A stretch of DNA of 64,000 nucleotides, taken from assembly GCF_014640295.1 (NCBI RefSeq), contig NZ_BMGR01000008.1, positions 62,001-126,000 of the forward strand. Direction: 5' to 3'. Positions 26,106 to 34,938 of this stretch are shown here, in pieces; positions within the stretch are counted from its first letter, which is position 1, and every line of letters starts with the position of its first letter. The notes under the pieces were generated by a model. The model worked only from the letters and a program-made list of their open reading frames with translations, was not told where the DNA came from and did not search any database. Source of the stretch: Paenibacillus abyssi (GTDB taxonomy: Bacteria > Bacillota > Bacilli > Paenibacillales > Paenibacillaceae). The position numbers and the translations under genes are program-made.

Positions 26106-26669
26106 TTAGATCTTTCCTACGAGATCAAGGCTAGGCTTAAGGGTTTCAGAACCTTCTTGCCATTTAGCTGGGCAAACTTCACCCGGATTGTTGCGAACAT
26201 ATTGTGCTGCCTTAACCTTGTTAACAAGAGTGCTTGCGTCACGGCCAATGCCGCCGGCGTTAATTTCAACGGTTTGGATGACACCGTCCGGGTCGATGAT
26301 GAACGTACCGCGATCAGCAAGACCATCGGCTTCGATCAACACATCGAAGTTGCGGGAAATCGTATGGGAAGGATCTCCGATCATAACGTAGGTGATTTTG
26401 CCGATTGTTTCGGAGCTATCGTGCCATGCTTTATGTGTAAAATGGGTATCAGTCGAAACGGAATATACTTCAACGCCGAGTGCCTTCAGAGTTTCGTATT
26501 GGTTTTGAAGATCCTCCAGCTCGGTTGGGCAAACGAATGTAAAGTCTGCAGGATAGAAGCAAACTACACTCCACTTTCCTTTAAGATCGGCTTCTGTAAC
26601 TTCGATAAATTTACCATTTTGATAAGCTTGTGCTGTGAACGGCAGTACTTCTTTTCCAATTAGAGACAT
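26106..26669 (-). CDS. Alkyl hydroperoxide reductase subunit C (peroxiredoxin)
   Basis: A 187-residue typical 2-Cys peroxiredoxin that reduces hydrogen peroxide and organic peroxides in the cytoplasm. Peroxidatic Cys47 is in [13 protein letters not shown] and resolving Cys166 in GEVCPAKW. First gene of the ahpCF operon; AGGAGG lies before the ATG. A PerR-like box upstream suggests peroxide induction. Confidence 0.97.
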   Translation of the reverse strand: MSLIGKEVLPFTAQAYQNGKFIEVTEADLKGKWSVVCFYPADFTFVCPTELEDLQNQYETLKALGVEVYSVSTDTHFTHKAWHDSSETIGKITYVMIGDPSHTISRNFDVLIEADGLADRGTFIIDPDGVIQTVEINAGGIGRDASTLVNKVKAAQYVRNNPGEVCPAKWQEGSETLKPSLDLVGKI

Positions 26670-26728
26670 TTAAATTTCCTCCTGAGTGTGGTTTTTAGAA
26701 TTATACTAGTTAAGATAGGACAAAACTA

Positions 26729-26743
26729 TTGTAATAATTCTAA
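26729..26743. promoter_or_regulatory. PerR-like operator
   Basis: TTGTAATAATTCTAA matches the palindromic PerR consensus TTATAATNATTATAA at all but two defined positions. It lies between the ahpC promoter and start codon. Confidence 0.65.
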
Positions 26744-26759
26744 TTAGATATTAATTATT

Positions 26760-26786
26760 ATTATACACCTTTGTTTGTTTTGTCAA
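26760..26786 (-). promoter_or_regulatory. Predicted ahpC promoter
   Basis: On the minus strand a perfect TTGACA (26786-26781) and TATAAT (26765-26760) with a short 15-bp spacer; a shifted TAATAA would give 17 bp. Confidence 0.55.
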
Positions 26787-27385
26787 GTGGACAACATATT
26801 GTACATCAACTACACGATACGGGATTCCACTTCATGCTGCCCGGAACCGATGCCGTCAGCCTAAGCGCGTGAAACAAATAGCGGAAGCTTGTCCGATATA
26901 TTATTTACATCGGTCAACAGGATATGCAGAACGGCTTCAACATGTATTCTTTATTATATAGGAGACTTTTGGAGTAATTAACCCTTTTCCGTGAAAAAGA
27001 ATCGCTTATGGGGAAATTTCTTTTACAATAGAAAGAATAGCTCTTCAGAAAGAATAGCTCTTCCTAATCAAATCATTGATGATTCCGCTTTGTCAATGGA
27101 AGAGATATCAGTTCTGGTTTGTCTTTAGAGATTGTGGTTAATGTTAGTTAAGGATACTGCTGCGCCTCCAAAACCATCCTTTCTTCTGCTGCGATGGAAC
27201 GTTATCAAATCCGTCACAAAGTTTTTAAACATAAAGTTTTTAAATTCTGTCAACAGTATGTATGACAAAATGACATTTTCCTTTTGTTGTTTGGGTGGCA
27301 GGTTTGCTTTACGATGGAACCAATGCGAACTAAAGTTAAAAGTTCGATTAAAAAAAGAAGAAGTTTATATAACAGGAGGACCACT
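26787..27385. other. Intergenic region and mtlA leader, with short tandem repeats
   Basis: No gene recognised. It holds two tandem duplications: a 17-bp unit at 27030-27046/27047-27063, and a 15-bp unit with one mismatch at 27215-27229/27230-27244 in the mtlA leader. An inverted pair TGTCA (27248-27252) and TGACA (27263-27267) lies just downstream and could be part of an MtlR operator. Confidence 0.5.
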
Positions 27386-28849
27386 ATGCAGCAAAATAAT
27401 AATTCTTCGGCCGGGGGAATTCGTGTAGGCGTCCAGAGATTCGGACGTTTCCTTAGCGGCATGGTTATGCCGAATATAGGCGCTTTTATCGCCTGGGGGA
27501 TCATCACGGCATTGTTCATTCCTACGGGATGGTGGCCGAACGAGGACTTAGCCAGTCTTGTAGGACCGATCATCACTTACTTGCTGCCGCTGCTCATTGG
27601 CTACACGGGCGGTTCAATGGTGCACAAGACGCGCGGCGGTGTGATCGGCGCGCTGATGACGATGGGGATTATCGTCGGCACAGACATTCCGATGTTCCTG
27701 GGCGCGATGATTTGCGGACCGCTCGCAGCATGGGTATTGAAGCAATTCGATAAAGCGGTTGAGGGGAAAATCAAATCAGGCTTCGAAATGCTGGTTAACA
27801 ACTTCTCGCTGGGCATTATCGGGGCGATCCTTACATTAATTGCCTATAACGGAATTGGCCCGATCATTTCTCAGCTGACCAAATTATTGTCCGCCGGCGT
27901 GCAGTTCATGGTGAACAATAATTTGATTCCGCTGGCGAATATTCTTATTGAGCCGGCTAAAATTCTATTCCTTAACAATGCCATCAACCATGGGGTGCTT
28001 AGCCCGATAGCGCTGGAGGAAGCGGCAAGAACGGGACAATCGATCCTGTTCATGCTGGAGTCCAATCCGGGGCCAGGCCTGGGGATTCTGCTTGCTTACA
28101 TGATTGCCGGCCGCGGTGCGGCGAGACAATCGGCTCCCGGTGCGGCGATCATTCACTTTTTCGGGGGGATTCATGAAATCTACTTTCCGTACATCCTTAT
28201 GAATCCGCGTCTGATTCTGGCCGCGATCGCCGGAGGCGTAGCCGGTACATTCACGTTCGCGCTATTTAGCGCCGGACTTGTTGCGCCGCCATCGCCGGGC
28301 AGTATATTCGCTTACATTGCCATGGCGCCTAGAGGCGGACTTCTCGCCGCCCTCAGCGGTGTTGTCGTCGCGACAATCGTTTCGTTTGTCATCGCCGCCC
28401 TGCTGCTCAAAACAACGAAAGCAGGCGCTGAGGACAGCGACGATCTGGAGCAAGCATCGGCAAAAATGAAAGAAATGAAAGCTGCGGGGACCCCTGGCGC
28501 TGCGGCGGCTGCGGTTGCTGAAGCTGCTGGACAATCGGCTGCTCCGGCTGCGAATGATGCGGTCAAAGCCAAAGAGGATGTCCACAAAATCGTCTTTTCC
28601 TGCGACGCAGGGATGGGCTCAAGCGCAATGGGCGCGTCGGTTCTTCGCAAGAAAATGAAGGCTGCCGGCTCGGATATTACGGTGATCAACACAGCGATCA
28701 GCGATATTCCAAGCGATGCCGACATTGTCATCACACACAAATCGTTGACAGACCGGGCAAGACTGCAGGCGCCGAATGCGGAACATATCTCCATTGATAA
28801 CTTCCTGAAAAGCCCTGAATATGACAAGCTCGTAGAACGCCTTTCTTAA
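27386..28849 (+). CDS. PTS mannitol transporter subunit IICB
   Basis: A 487-residue membrane protein that imports and phosphorylates mannitol to mannitol-1-phosphate. The IIC domain (about residues 10-345) has the substrate motif GGIHEIYFPYIL. An Ala-rich linker follows, then the IIB domain with the phospho-Cys in VFSCDAGMGSSAMGA. There is no IIA domain; this is supplied by the mtlF product in the same operon. ATG at 27386 has AGGAGG; upstream in-frame codons lack one. First gene of mtlA-mtlR-mtlF-mtlD-ptsI-ptsH. Confidence 0.96.
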   Translation: MQQNNNSSAGGIRVGVQRFGRFLSGMVMPNIGAFIAWGIITALFIPTGWWPNEDLASLVGPIITYLLPLLIGYTGGSMVHKTRGGVIGALMTMGIIVGTDIPMFLGAMICGPLAAWVLKQFDKAVEGKIKSGFEMLVNNFSLGIIGAILTLIAYNGIGPIISQLTKLLSAGVQFMVNNNLIPLANILIEPAKILFLNNAINHGVLSPIALEEAARTGQSILFMLESNPGPGLGILLAYMIAGRGAARQSAPGAAIIHFFGGIHEIYFPYILMNPRLILAAIAGGVAGTFTFALFSAGLVAPPSPGSIFAYIAMAPRGGLLAALSGVVVATIVSFVIAALLLKTTKAGAEDSDDLEQASAKMKEMKAAGTPGAAAAAVAEAAGQSAAPAANDAVKAKEDVHKIVFSCDAGMGSSAMGASVLRKKMKAAGSDITVINTAISDIPSDADIVITHKSLTDRARLQAPNAEHISIDNFLKSPEYDKLVERLS

Positions 28850-28874
28850 TTTGACCCTACAATCGAGGCTGCTT

Positions 28875-28898
28875 GCGCCGGCAATAATTTGCCGGCGC
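28875..28898 (+). promoter_or_regulatory. Intercistronic hairpin between mtlA and mtlR
   Basis: Ten-bp GC-rich stem (28875-28884 and 28889-28898) without a T tract. It probably stabilises the mtlA message or lowers downstream expression rather than terminating. Confidence 0.55.
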
Positions 28899-28934
28899 TA
28901 GGGCCATTCTATTGTTATAGGAAGGTTTTGTGAT

Positions 28935-31013
28935 ATGAATATATCCAGCCGATCTCGCCAGATTCTTGAACTGCTGCTTCATAGCGACCGGGAACTAACG
29001 GCGGCACAGATTGCAGCAGAGATCCATGTCAGTTCCAGAACAGTACATCGTGAATTAGCAGCGGTAGAGGATATCCTGCACAAGCAGGGGATACAGCTGC
29101 TGAAGAAAGCCGGTTCGGGCATACGTCTGCAGGGTGACGAGGCAGAGCTGGAGAAGCTGTCCCGCCTCATTTCGACCGCGGAGGGCATCGACTTTTCACC
29201 GGCCGAGCGACAGCTGTACCTGTTATGCCTGCTTCTCGAAAGCGCCGAACCGGTTAAATTATATACGTTAGGGCATGAGCTAAAGGTAACCATCCCGACC
29301 GTAAGCAGCGATCTGGATGAGCTTGACGGATGGATCCGCAAATTCGGGGTTACCTTGACCCGCAAAAGAGGATACGGCGTAGAGCTTACCGGTTCGGAGG
29401 AGAAACTCAGAGAGACGCTCCGCCAGTTAATCCGGATGAGGCTTGATGATACCGAGCTGATAGCCAGCCGGGACAAGCAGCCGCTTCATCCGCTCGACCA
29501 TAAGCTGTTTGAGCTTGCAGGGAAAGCGGAGATGGACGACATCGAGACGATCCTGTGGGACTGGGAGGAACGCTGGGCCGGCCGGTTGACCGAGGATGCC
29601 TATACGGAGCTGTTGATCAGGCTTTCGATTGCGCTGCGCCGGATTCGGTCAGGCAAAACAGTGGCATCAAATCCGGCCGCGCGGCGGACAAGCATGGCCT
29701 CGCTTAAGGAATCCGATGTGATTCGCCTTACGGGATTGTTATCCGAAAGGATGGGACAAGCGCTCTCTCCGGAGGAGACGATCTATATATCCGGGCTATT
29801 GAGCGCAGCCCAGGCAGATGAATTATCAATGCTGCCGGGGGACGATCTGGCGCTGACATCGAAGGTCCGTTCGCTCATCGAACACGTTCAAATTGCAACG
29901 GGAGCCGATTTCAGTATGGATCATTCGCTGCGTGAAGGCCTGTTCTACCATATGAAGGATGCCTTGCAGCGGCTTGCCGACGGGTTAAGCATCCGCAATC
30001 CGCTTTTGGATCAGATTAAGAAGGATTTTGAGACACTGTTTGGCATCGTCCGGGAAGCCGCGCACGATGTGCTTGAGGATGTAGTGGTGCCGGATGAGGT
30101 GATCGGTTACCTGGTCATGCATTTTGAAGCGTCGCTGGAGCGGCATAAGCAGCTGCGGCGGGATGTGCGCGCCATACTGGTATGCTCGAGCGGGATTGGC
30201 TCCGCCAAGCTGCTGCAATTGCGATTGCAGAAGGAACTGCCGCTGATCCAAATCGTAGGGCGCGTATCCTGGTACGAAGCATCAAGAATTGCCAAAGACA
30301 AGTATGACCTTATGATTTCCACAATGGACCTGCCCTTTGATTCGGGCAATTACATCAAGGTCAGTCCACTCCTTACACAGGAAGAGACGGAACGGCTGCG
30401 GTCATTTATCCGCACGGTGCTGGAACAAAAACGTAATGATGTCTTTCCTGCAGAAGAGAGAGGCGCATCGGAAGTCCCTGTCTTCGCCAAGCTGTTAAGT
30501 TTGAAGATCACACTTGATGAGATGGTCAACCTGATTGAACGCTTTGAAATCGTTCAGATCCGGGAGAGCAGCGGGGAGCTTGCTCTTATATTGGAAGAAG
30601 CTTGCCGGTATGAAGAAGAAAGAGGCGTTCTGAGAGATGCCCCCCTGATCGCACAACGGCTCATGCAGCGCGAACAAAGCGGCAGCCAGATGATTCCCGG
30701 AACATCTGTAGCCTTGTTCCATACGCGAAGCCAGGAGGTTAGCCGTGCATCGCTGTCGTTATACCGATTGGAAAGCCCGCTGACGATTGAAACAGAACCA
30801 CCCTGGCGGTTAAGTGAGTTTTTATTGATGCTCGCCCCCCAAACGTTATCCAGGGAAGTTTTGGAGGTGCTGAGCGAAATAAGCGCCATGCTGCTCAATG
30901 ACGAAATGATCGAGCTGCTTGAAGTTGGCGGGGAGATGGAAATCCGGAATTATTTAACGGTCCATCTGAAAACATTTTTTAATACCAAAACGGAAGCGAG
31001 TGAAATGGAATGA
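28935..31013 (+). CDS. Mannitol operon activator (PRD-containing, BglG/MtlR type)
   Basis: A 692-residue transcription activator. In order: N-terminal helix-turn-helix (residues 1-60), a second winged helix (about 90-165), PRD1 and PRD2 (about 185-410), an EIIB(Gat)-like domain with the phospho-Cys in LVCSSGIGSAK, and a C-terminal EIIA-like domain. In known MtlR proteins, HPr phosphorylation of PRD2 activates and EIIA-dependent phosphorylation of the EIIB-like Cys inactivates. PRD2 keeps His residues (REGLFYHMKDAL, GYLVMHFEASL), but the matching PRD1 site reads LLIRLSIAL with Arg. It overlaps mtlF by 4 nt. Confidence 0.94.
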   Translation: MNISSRSRQILELLLHSDRELTAAQIAAEIHVSSRTVHRELAAVEDILHKQGIQLLKKAGSGIRLQGDEAELEKLSRLISTAEGIDFSPAERQLYLLCLLLESAEPVKLYTLGHELKVTIPTVSSDLDELDGWIRKFGVTLTRKRGYGVELTGSEEKLRETLRQLIRMRLDDTELIASRDKQPLHPLDHKLFELAGKAEMDDIETILWDWEERWAGRLTEDAYTELLIRLSIALRRIRSGKTVASNPAARRTSMASLKESDVIRLTGLLSERMGQALSPEETIYISGLLSAAQADELSMLPGDDLALTSKVRSLIEHVQIATGADFSMDHSLREGLFYHMKDALQRLADGLSIRNPLLDQIKKDFETLFGIVREAAHDVLEDVVVPDEVIGYLVMHFEASLERHKQLRRDVRAILVCSSGIGSAKLLQLRLQKELPLIQIVGRVSWYEASRIAKDKYDLMISTMDLPFDSGNYIKVSPLLTQEETERLRSFIRTVLEQKRNDVFPAEERGASEVPVFAKLLSLKITLDEMVNLIERFEIVQIRESSGELALILEEACRYEEERGVLRDAPLIAQRLMQREQSGSQMIPGTSVALFHTRSQEVSRASLSLYRLESPLTIETEPPWRLSEFLLMLAPQTLSREVLEVLSEISAMLLNDEMIELLEVGGEMEIRNYLTVHLKTFFNTKTEASEME

Positions 31014-31447
31014 GTATACTTTCTACAGACAAAGTGAAATTGAATGCAGTCGTGAAGGACAAAGAGGAAGCGATCCGCATCGCCGGGCAGCTGCTCGTAA
31101 ACGCTGGCCATGTCGACCCAAGCTATGTGGACAGCATGCTTGAACGCGAGAGCTCTCTATCCACCTTTATGGGCGGAGGTCTCGCCATTCCTCACGGAAC
31201 TGCTGAGGCGAAAGGCTCCATCAAATCGACGGGATTGTCCATTGTTCAGCTTCCTGAAGGCGTGGATTTCGGGGAAGGGAACATCGCGCATCTTGTTATC
31301 GGCATTGCAGCAGTCGGCGATGACCACCTGGATATCCTTACGAATGTGGCGATGATTTGTTCCGACGACGACAATATGGAACAGATCTTGAAGGCTGCGA
31401 CTCCGGAACAAATGATCCAAATCTTCGAAAGCGGGATGGAAGAATAA
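31010..31447 (+). CDS. PTS mannitol-specific EIIA component
   Basis: A 145-residue cytoplasmic phosphocarrier that passes phosphate from HPr to the IIB domain of MtlA and to MtlR. The active His62 is in LAIPHGTAEAK. Its ATG overlaps the mtlR stop (ATGA), and its stop overlaps the mtlD start, so the genes are translationally coupled. Confidence 0.96.
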   Translation: MSILSTDKVKLNAVVKDKEEAIRIAGQLLVNAGHVDPSYVDSMLERESSLSTFMGGGLAIPHGTAEAKGSIKSTGLSIVQLPEGVDFGEGNIAHLVIGIAAVGDDHLDILTNVAMICSDDDNMEQILKAATPEQMIQIFESGMEE

Positions 31448-32601
31448 TGAAGGCCCTACATTTCGGCGCCGGAAACATCGGACGCGGTTTTATCGGCCTG
31501 CTGCTCTCCCAATCCGGTTATAACGTTACTTTTTCCGATGTGAACAAGACCCTTGTTGCTGCATTACAGCAGCGCGGAGAGTATACGGTAACGCTGGCCA
31601 ATGACGCTCAGGAACAGCTGCAAGTTACAGGTGTGACGGCCATTGACGGAACGGATGCGGATGCCGTTGCTTCGGCCGTGGCGGAAGCCGATCTGGTTAC
31701 AACAGCAGTAGGCGTCAATATTCTGAAGCATATTGCGGCAGGTATTGCCCGGGGGATCGAGAAACGGATTGCAAACGGCGCGGGACAGCTGCATATTATC
31801 GCCTGCGAGAATGCAATCGGCGGCAGTACCCAGCTTAAAGAGCATGTTTTTGGGCATTTGGATGAGGCGGCTCAGGCTAAAGCTTCCGAGGTTGTCGCCT
31901 TCCCTGATGCGGCGGTTGACCGGATCGTACCGCTCCAGCACCATGAAGATCCGCTTGCGGTTACGGTTGAGCCGTTCTATGAATGGGTAGTGGACGCTTC
32001 GGCGATGTTCGAAGGCTATAAGCCGGTTGAAGGCGTACATTACGTTAATCATCTCCTGCCCTATATCGAACGAAAATTGTTCACGGTCAATACGGGTCAC
32101 TGCGCGGCAGCCTACCTTGGCAATCTGAAAGGGTATGAGACGATTCAGCAGGCCATGGGCGATGACAGCATCGTAGGCGAAGTAAAGGCGACGCTGAAGG
32201 AAACGGGCGCGGTGCTGGTGGCGCGCTACGGCTTTGACCAGGCCGAACATGAGAAATATATCGAGAAAATTATCGGCCGCTTCCGCAATGATCACTTGAC
32301 CGACGAAGTAACGCGAGTCGGACGTTCGCCGATCCGCAAGCTGTCGCCGAATGATCGGCTGGTGAAGCCGGCTCTGCAGGCGCATGAAATGGGAATGGAA
32401 CCGAAACAGCTGGCGAAAGTGATGGCGGCGGCGCTCTATTTCGATTATGCCGATGATCCGGAATCGACCGAGCTCCAGCAATCGATCAAGGACAAAGGAG
32501 CCGGGCAAACGGCAGCGGACTATACATCAATTCCGGAGGGGCATCCGGTATTTGCTCTGATTATGGAAAGCTACGCAAGCATTGCTGACGAGCGGAAATA
32601 A
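31447..32601 (+). CDS. Mannitol-1-phosphate 5-dehydrogenase
   Basis: A 384-residue NAD-dependent enzyme converting mannitol-1-phosphate to fructose-6-phosphate. The N-terminal dinucleotide site reads HFGAGNIGRGFIG; the central VNTGHCAAAYLGNLKG segment and KLSPNDRLVKP are typical of the polyol dehydrogenase family with its catalytic Lys. The ATG overlaps the mtlF stop (TAATG). An upstream in-frame extension runs inside mtlF and is not used. Confidence 0.96.
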   Translation: MKALHFGAGNIGRGFIGLLLSQSGYNVTFSDVNKTLVAALQQRGEYTVTLANDAQEQLQVTGVTAIDGTDADAVASAVAEADLVTTAVGVNILKHIAAGIARGIEKRIANGAGQLHIIACENAIGGSTQLKEHVFGHLDEAAQAKASEVVAFPDAAVDRIVPLQHHEDPLAVTVEPFYEWVVDASAMFEGYKPVEGVHYVNHLLPYIERKLFTVNTGHCAAAYLGNLKGYETIQQAMGDDSIVGEVKATLKETGAVLVARYGFDQAEHEKYIEKIIGRFRNDHLTDEVTRVGRSPIRKLSPNDRLVKPALQAHEMGMEPKQLAKVMAAALYFDYADDPESTELQQSIKDKGAGQTAADYTSIPEGHPVFALIMESYASIADERK

Positions 32602-32626
32602 AACAACCAAGAGAGGAGAACACGAT

Positions 32627-34345
32627 ATGACGAATACCTTTAGGGGTGTCGCGGCATCTCCCGGAATAGCCATAGCGAAGGCATTCCGGTTTACCAATAC
32701 CCGGCATGTCCCGCAGAAGCAGACCATTTCGGATGCTGACGCGGAAGCCGGGCGGTTCAGGCAGGCGGTCGAGAAAGCGAAAGGCGAGATTGAAGAGATC
32801 CGCCAATTGACGGAGACAAGGCTGGGTGCGCAGAAAGCCGAAATTTTCGAAGCCCATCTCTTCCTCCTGGAGGACCCCGATCTTGTTGATGCCGTACTTG
32901 ATAAGGTTAACGATGAAAAATTAAACGCCGAATACGCTTTGCACGAAGTGACGGAAGCGGTCGTTGAAATGCTCATGGAGCTGGACAATGAAATGGTTCG
33001 TGAACGTGCCGCCGACGTGAAGGATATTTCCGGACGGTTAATGAGCCATCTGCTCGGCAAACCGTACGCGACCCTGACCGGCATTTCCGAGGAGACGATT
33101 ATTCTGGCGGAGGACTTGACGCCTTCGGATACCGCGCAGCTGGATCTCAACTATATCCGCGGTTTTGTGACCGAGATCGGCAGCCGCACCTCGCACTCCG
33201 CGATAATGGCGCGCTCGCTGGAGCTTCCGGCCGTTGTCGGCGCAGGCGCGGTGTCCGCCAGCGTAGCGGACGGGACGTTGATTATTCTGGACGCGGTGGA
33301 AGGCCAAGTAATCGTTGATCCTTCGGAGGAAGTGCTCGCCGAGTACCGCGAGAAAAAACAGCGTTACGACGAGCGCCGGGAACAGTTGAAGCTTCTCGCG
33401 CAGCAGCCTTCGGTATCTGCCGACGGCGTGCATGTGGAGCTTGCAGCCAACATCGGCAGCATAGAAGATTTGATGAAGGTGCTGGAGAACGGCGCCGACG
33501 GCGTCGGTCTGTTCCGTACCGAATTTATATATATGGGACGGAATTCGTTCCCGAGCGAAGAAGAACAATACCAGATCTACAAGCATGTGCTCGAAAAATT
33601 AGACGGCAAACGTGTCGTCATCCGTACGCTGGATATCGGCGGGGACAAGGAGCTACCCTATCTGGAGCTGCCTAAGGAAAGCAACCCCTTTCTTGGTCTT
33701 CGTGCCTTGCGGCTGTGCCTGGAGCGGGAGGATTTGTTCCGTACCCAGCTTCGTGCCCTGCTTCGGGCGAGTACGTCCGGCAAGCTGAACATCATGTTCC
33801 CGATGATTGCGGTGCTGAGCGAGCTTCGCGAAGCAAAACGTATTCTCGGCGAGGAACGGGCGAAGCTGGAGCAGGAAGGCATCGCTGTATCCGACGCCAT
33901 CGAAGTGGGCATGATGATCGAGATCCCGGCCGCTGCGCTTAATGCCGATCATTTTGCGAAGGAAGTCGATTTCTTCAGCATCGGCACGAACGATCTGATT
34001 CAATATACAATGGCGGCTGACCGCATGAATGAATCTGTCGCATATTTGTATCAGCCTTACCATCCTTCCATCCTGCGGCTTGTCAACATGGTTATCAAGG
34101 CCGGCGAGAGAGCGGGCATTTGGACCGGCATGTGCGGCGAGATGGCGGGCGACCAGACGGCGATTCCGCTGCTGTTGGGTATGGGCCTGAACGAATTCAG
34201 CATGAGCGCAAGCTCCGTGCTGCCTGCACGCGAGCTGGTGGGCCGGTTGTCCAAGCAGGAATGGGCGTCTCTGTCCGAACAAGCGCTGACTATGGGAACG
34301 CAAGAAGAGGTTCAACAATTTGTAGAACAAAGGAGTCAAATCTAA
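32627..34345 (+). CDS. PTS enzyme I (phosphoenolpyruvate-protein phosphotransferase)
   Basis: A 572-residue cytoplasmic enzyme that transfers phosphate from phosphoenolpyruvate to HPr. The active His is in SRTSHSAIMARSL; the C-terminal PEP-binding barrel has FLGLRALRLC, the FFSIGTNDLIQYT signature and the catalytic Cys in GMCGEMAGD. AGAGGAG precedes the ATG at 32627. Full family length. It is unusual for enzyme I to sit at the end of a sugar-specific operon; it is followed by HPr in the order I-H. Confidence 0.95.
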   Translation: MTNTFRGVAASPGIAIAKAFRFTNTRHVPQKQTISDADAEAGRFRQAVEKAKGEIEEIRQLTETRLGAQKAEIFEAHLFLLEDPDLVDAVLDKVNDEKLNAEYALHEVTEAVVEMLMELDNEMVRERAADVKDISGRLMSHLLGKPYATLTGISEETIILAEDLTPSDTAQLDLNYIRGFVTEIGSRTSHSAIMARSLELPAVVGAGAVSASVADGTLIILDAVEGQVIVDPSEEVLAEYREKKQRYDERREQLKLLAQQPSVSADGVHVELAANIGSIEDLMKVLENGADGVGLFRTEFIYMGRNSFPSEEEQYQIYKHVLEKLDGKRVVIRTLDIGGDKELPYLELPKESNPFLGLRALRLCLEREDLFRTQLRALLRASTSGKLNIMFPMIAVLSELREAKRILGEERAKLEQEGIAVSDAIEVGMMIEIPAAALNADHFAKEVDFFSIGTNDLIQYTMAADRMNESVAYLYQPYHPSILRLVNMVIKAGERAGIWTGMCGEMAGDQTAIPLLLGMGLNEFSMSASSVLPARELVGRLSKQEWASLSEQALTMGTQEEVQQFVEQRSQI

Positions 34346-34608
34346 TGCTATCGCAAACTTATACCGTTATTCATCCATCCGGGTTTCATGCCCGTCCGAC
34401 CAAGCTTTTCGTCCATGCGGCGACTCAATTTCCTTGTAAAGTAAACCTGATCAAAGGCACGAAAAAAGTCAACGGCAAAAGCTCGCTTGGCTTACTGGCC
34501 CTTGGCCTCGCCAAAGGCGACGAAGTAACGCTGGAAGTGGACGGCGAGCGCGAAGAAGAGGCGCTCAAAGAGCTTGGCGCCATGCTGACGAAAATTTACG
34601 AAGAATAG
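34345..34608 (+). CDS. Phosphocarrier protein HPr
   Basis: An 87-residue HPr. The phospho-acceptor His15 is in GFHARPT and the regulatory Ser46 in NGKSSLGLLALG, so both PTS transfer and HPr-kinase control of CcpA appear possible. Its ATG overlaps the enzyme I stop (TAATG). Whether this is the only HPr of the cell or a mannitol-specific copy cannot be told from the window. Confidence 0.95.
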   Translation: MLSQTYTVIHPSGFHARPTKLFVHAATQFPCKVNLIKGTKKVNGKSSLGLLALGLAKGDEVTLEVDGEREEEALKELGAMLTKIYEE

Positions 34609-34633
34609 TCTTCACTTAAAAATAAATTTAACG

Positions 34634-34665
34634 ATCCCGCGGTGAACCATGCCGCGGGATTTTTT
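34634..34665 (+). terminator. Terminator of the mannitol operon
   Basis: Nine-bp GC-rich stem (34634-34642 and 34652-34660) followed by five more T. Confidence 0.85.
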
Positions 34666-34938
34666 AGGTTGAAGCGGCATAGAATGATTTTTTAAACATC
34701 ATGATATAAATCCGTAAGAGCAAGAGTGCCGACGCAAAAGTATACCCTTTTTTTAATTGGGAATGATCCATTAACCCGAGGGAATAAAGTCGCACTCATG
34801 CGGCTTCGTCTCTAGGGAATCTTATTGCAAGCTGAGACTATATAACTACATTTCAAGAAACGATTTCCTGTTATATTCTTTGAATCCATGTATAATGGAA
34901 AAATGTGTTATCGAACATCCATCCAGGAGGCGAAATTG
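34666..34938. other. Intergenic region upstream of stalk-domain gene
   Basis: No gene recognised. TATAAT at 34891-34896 is a likely -10 box for the next gene; its -35 is poor. Because it overlaps the ATG at 34888, translation probably begins further down. Confidence 0.45.
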
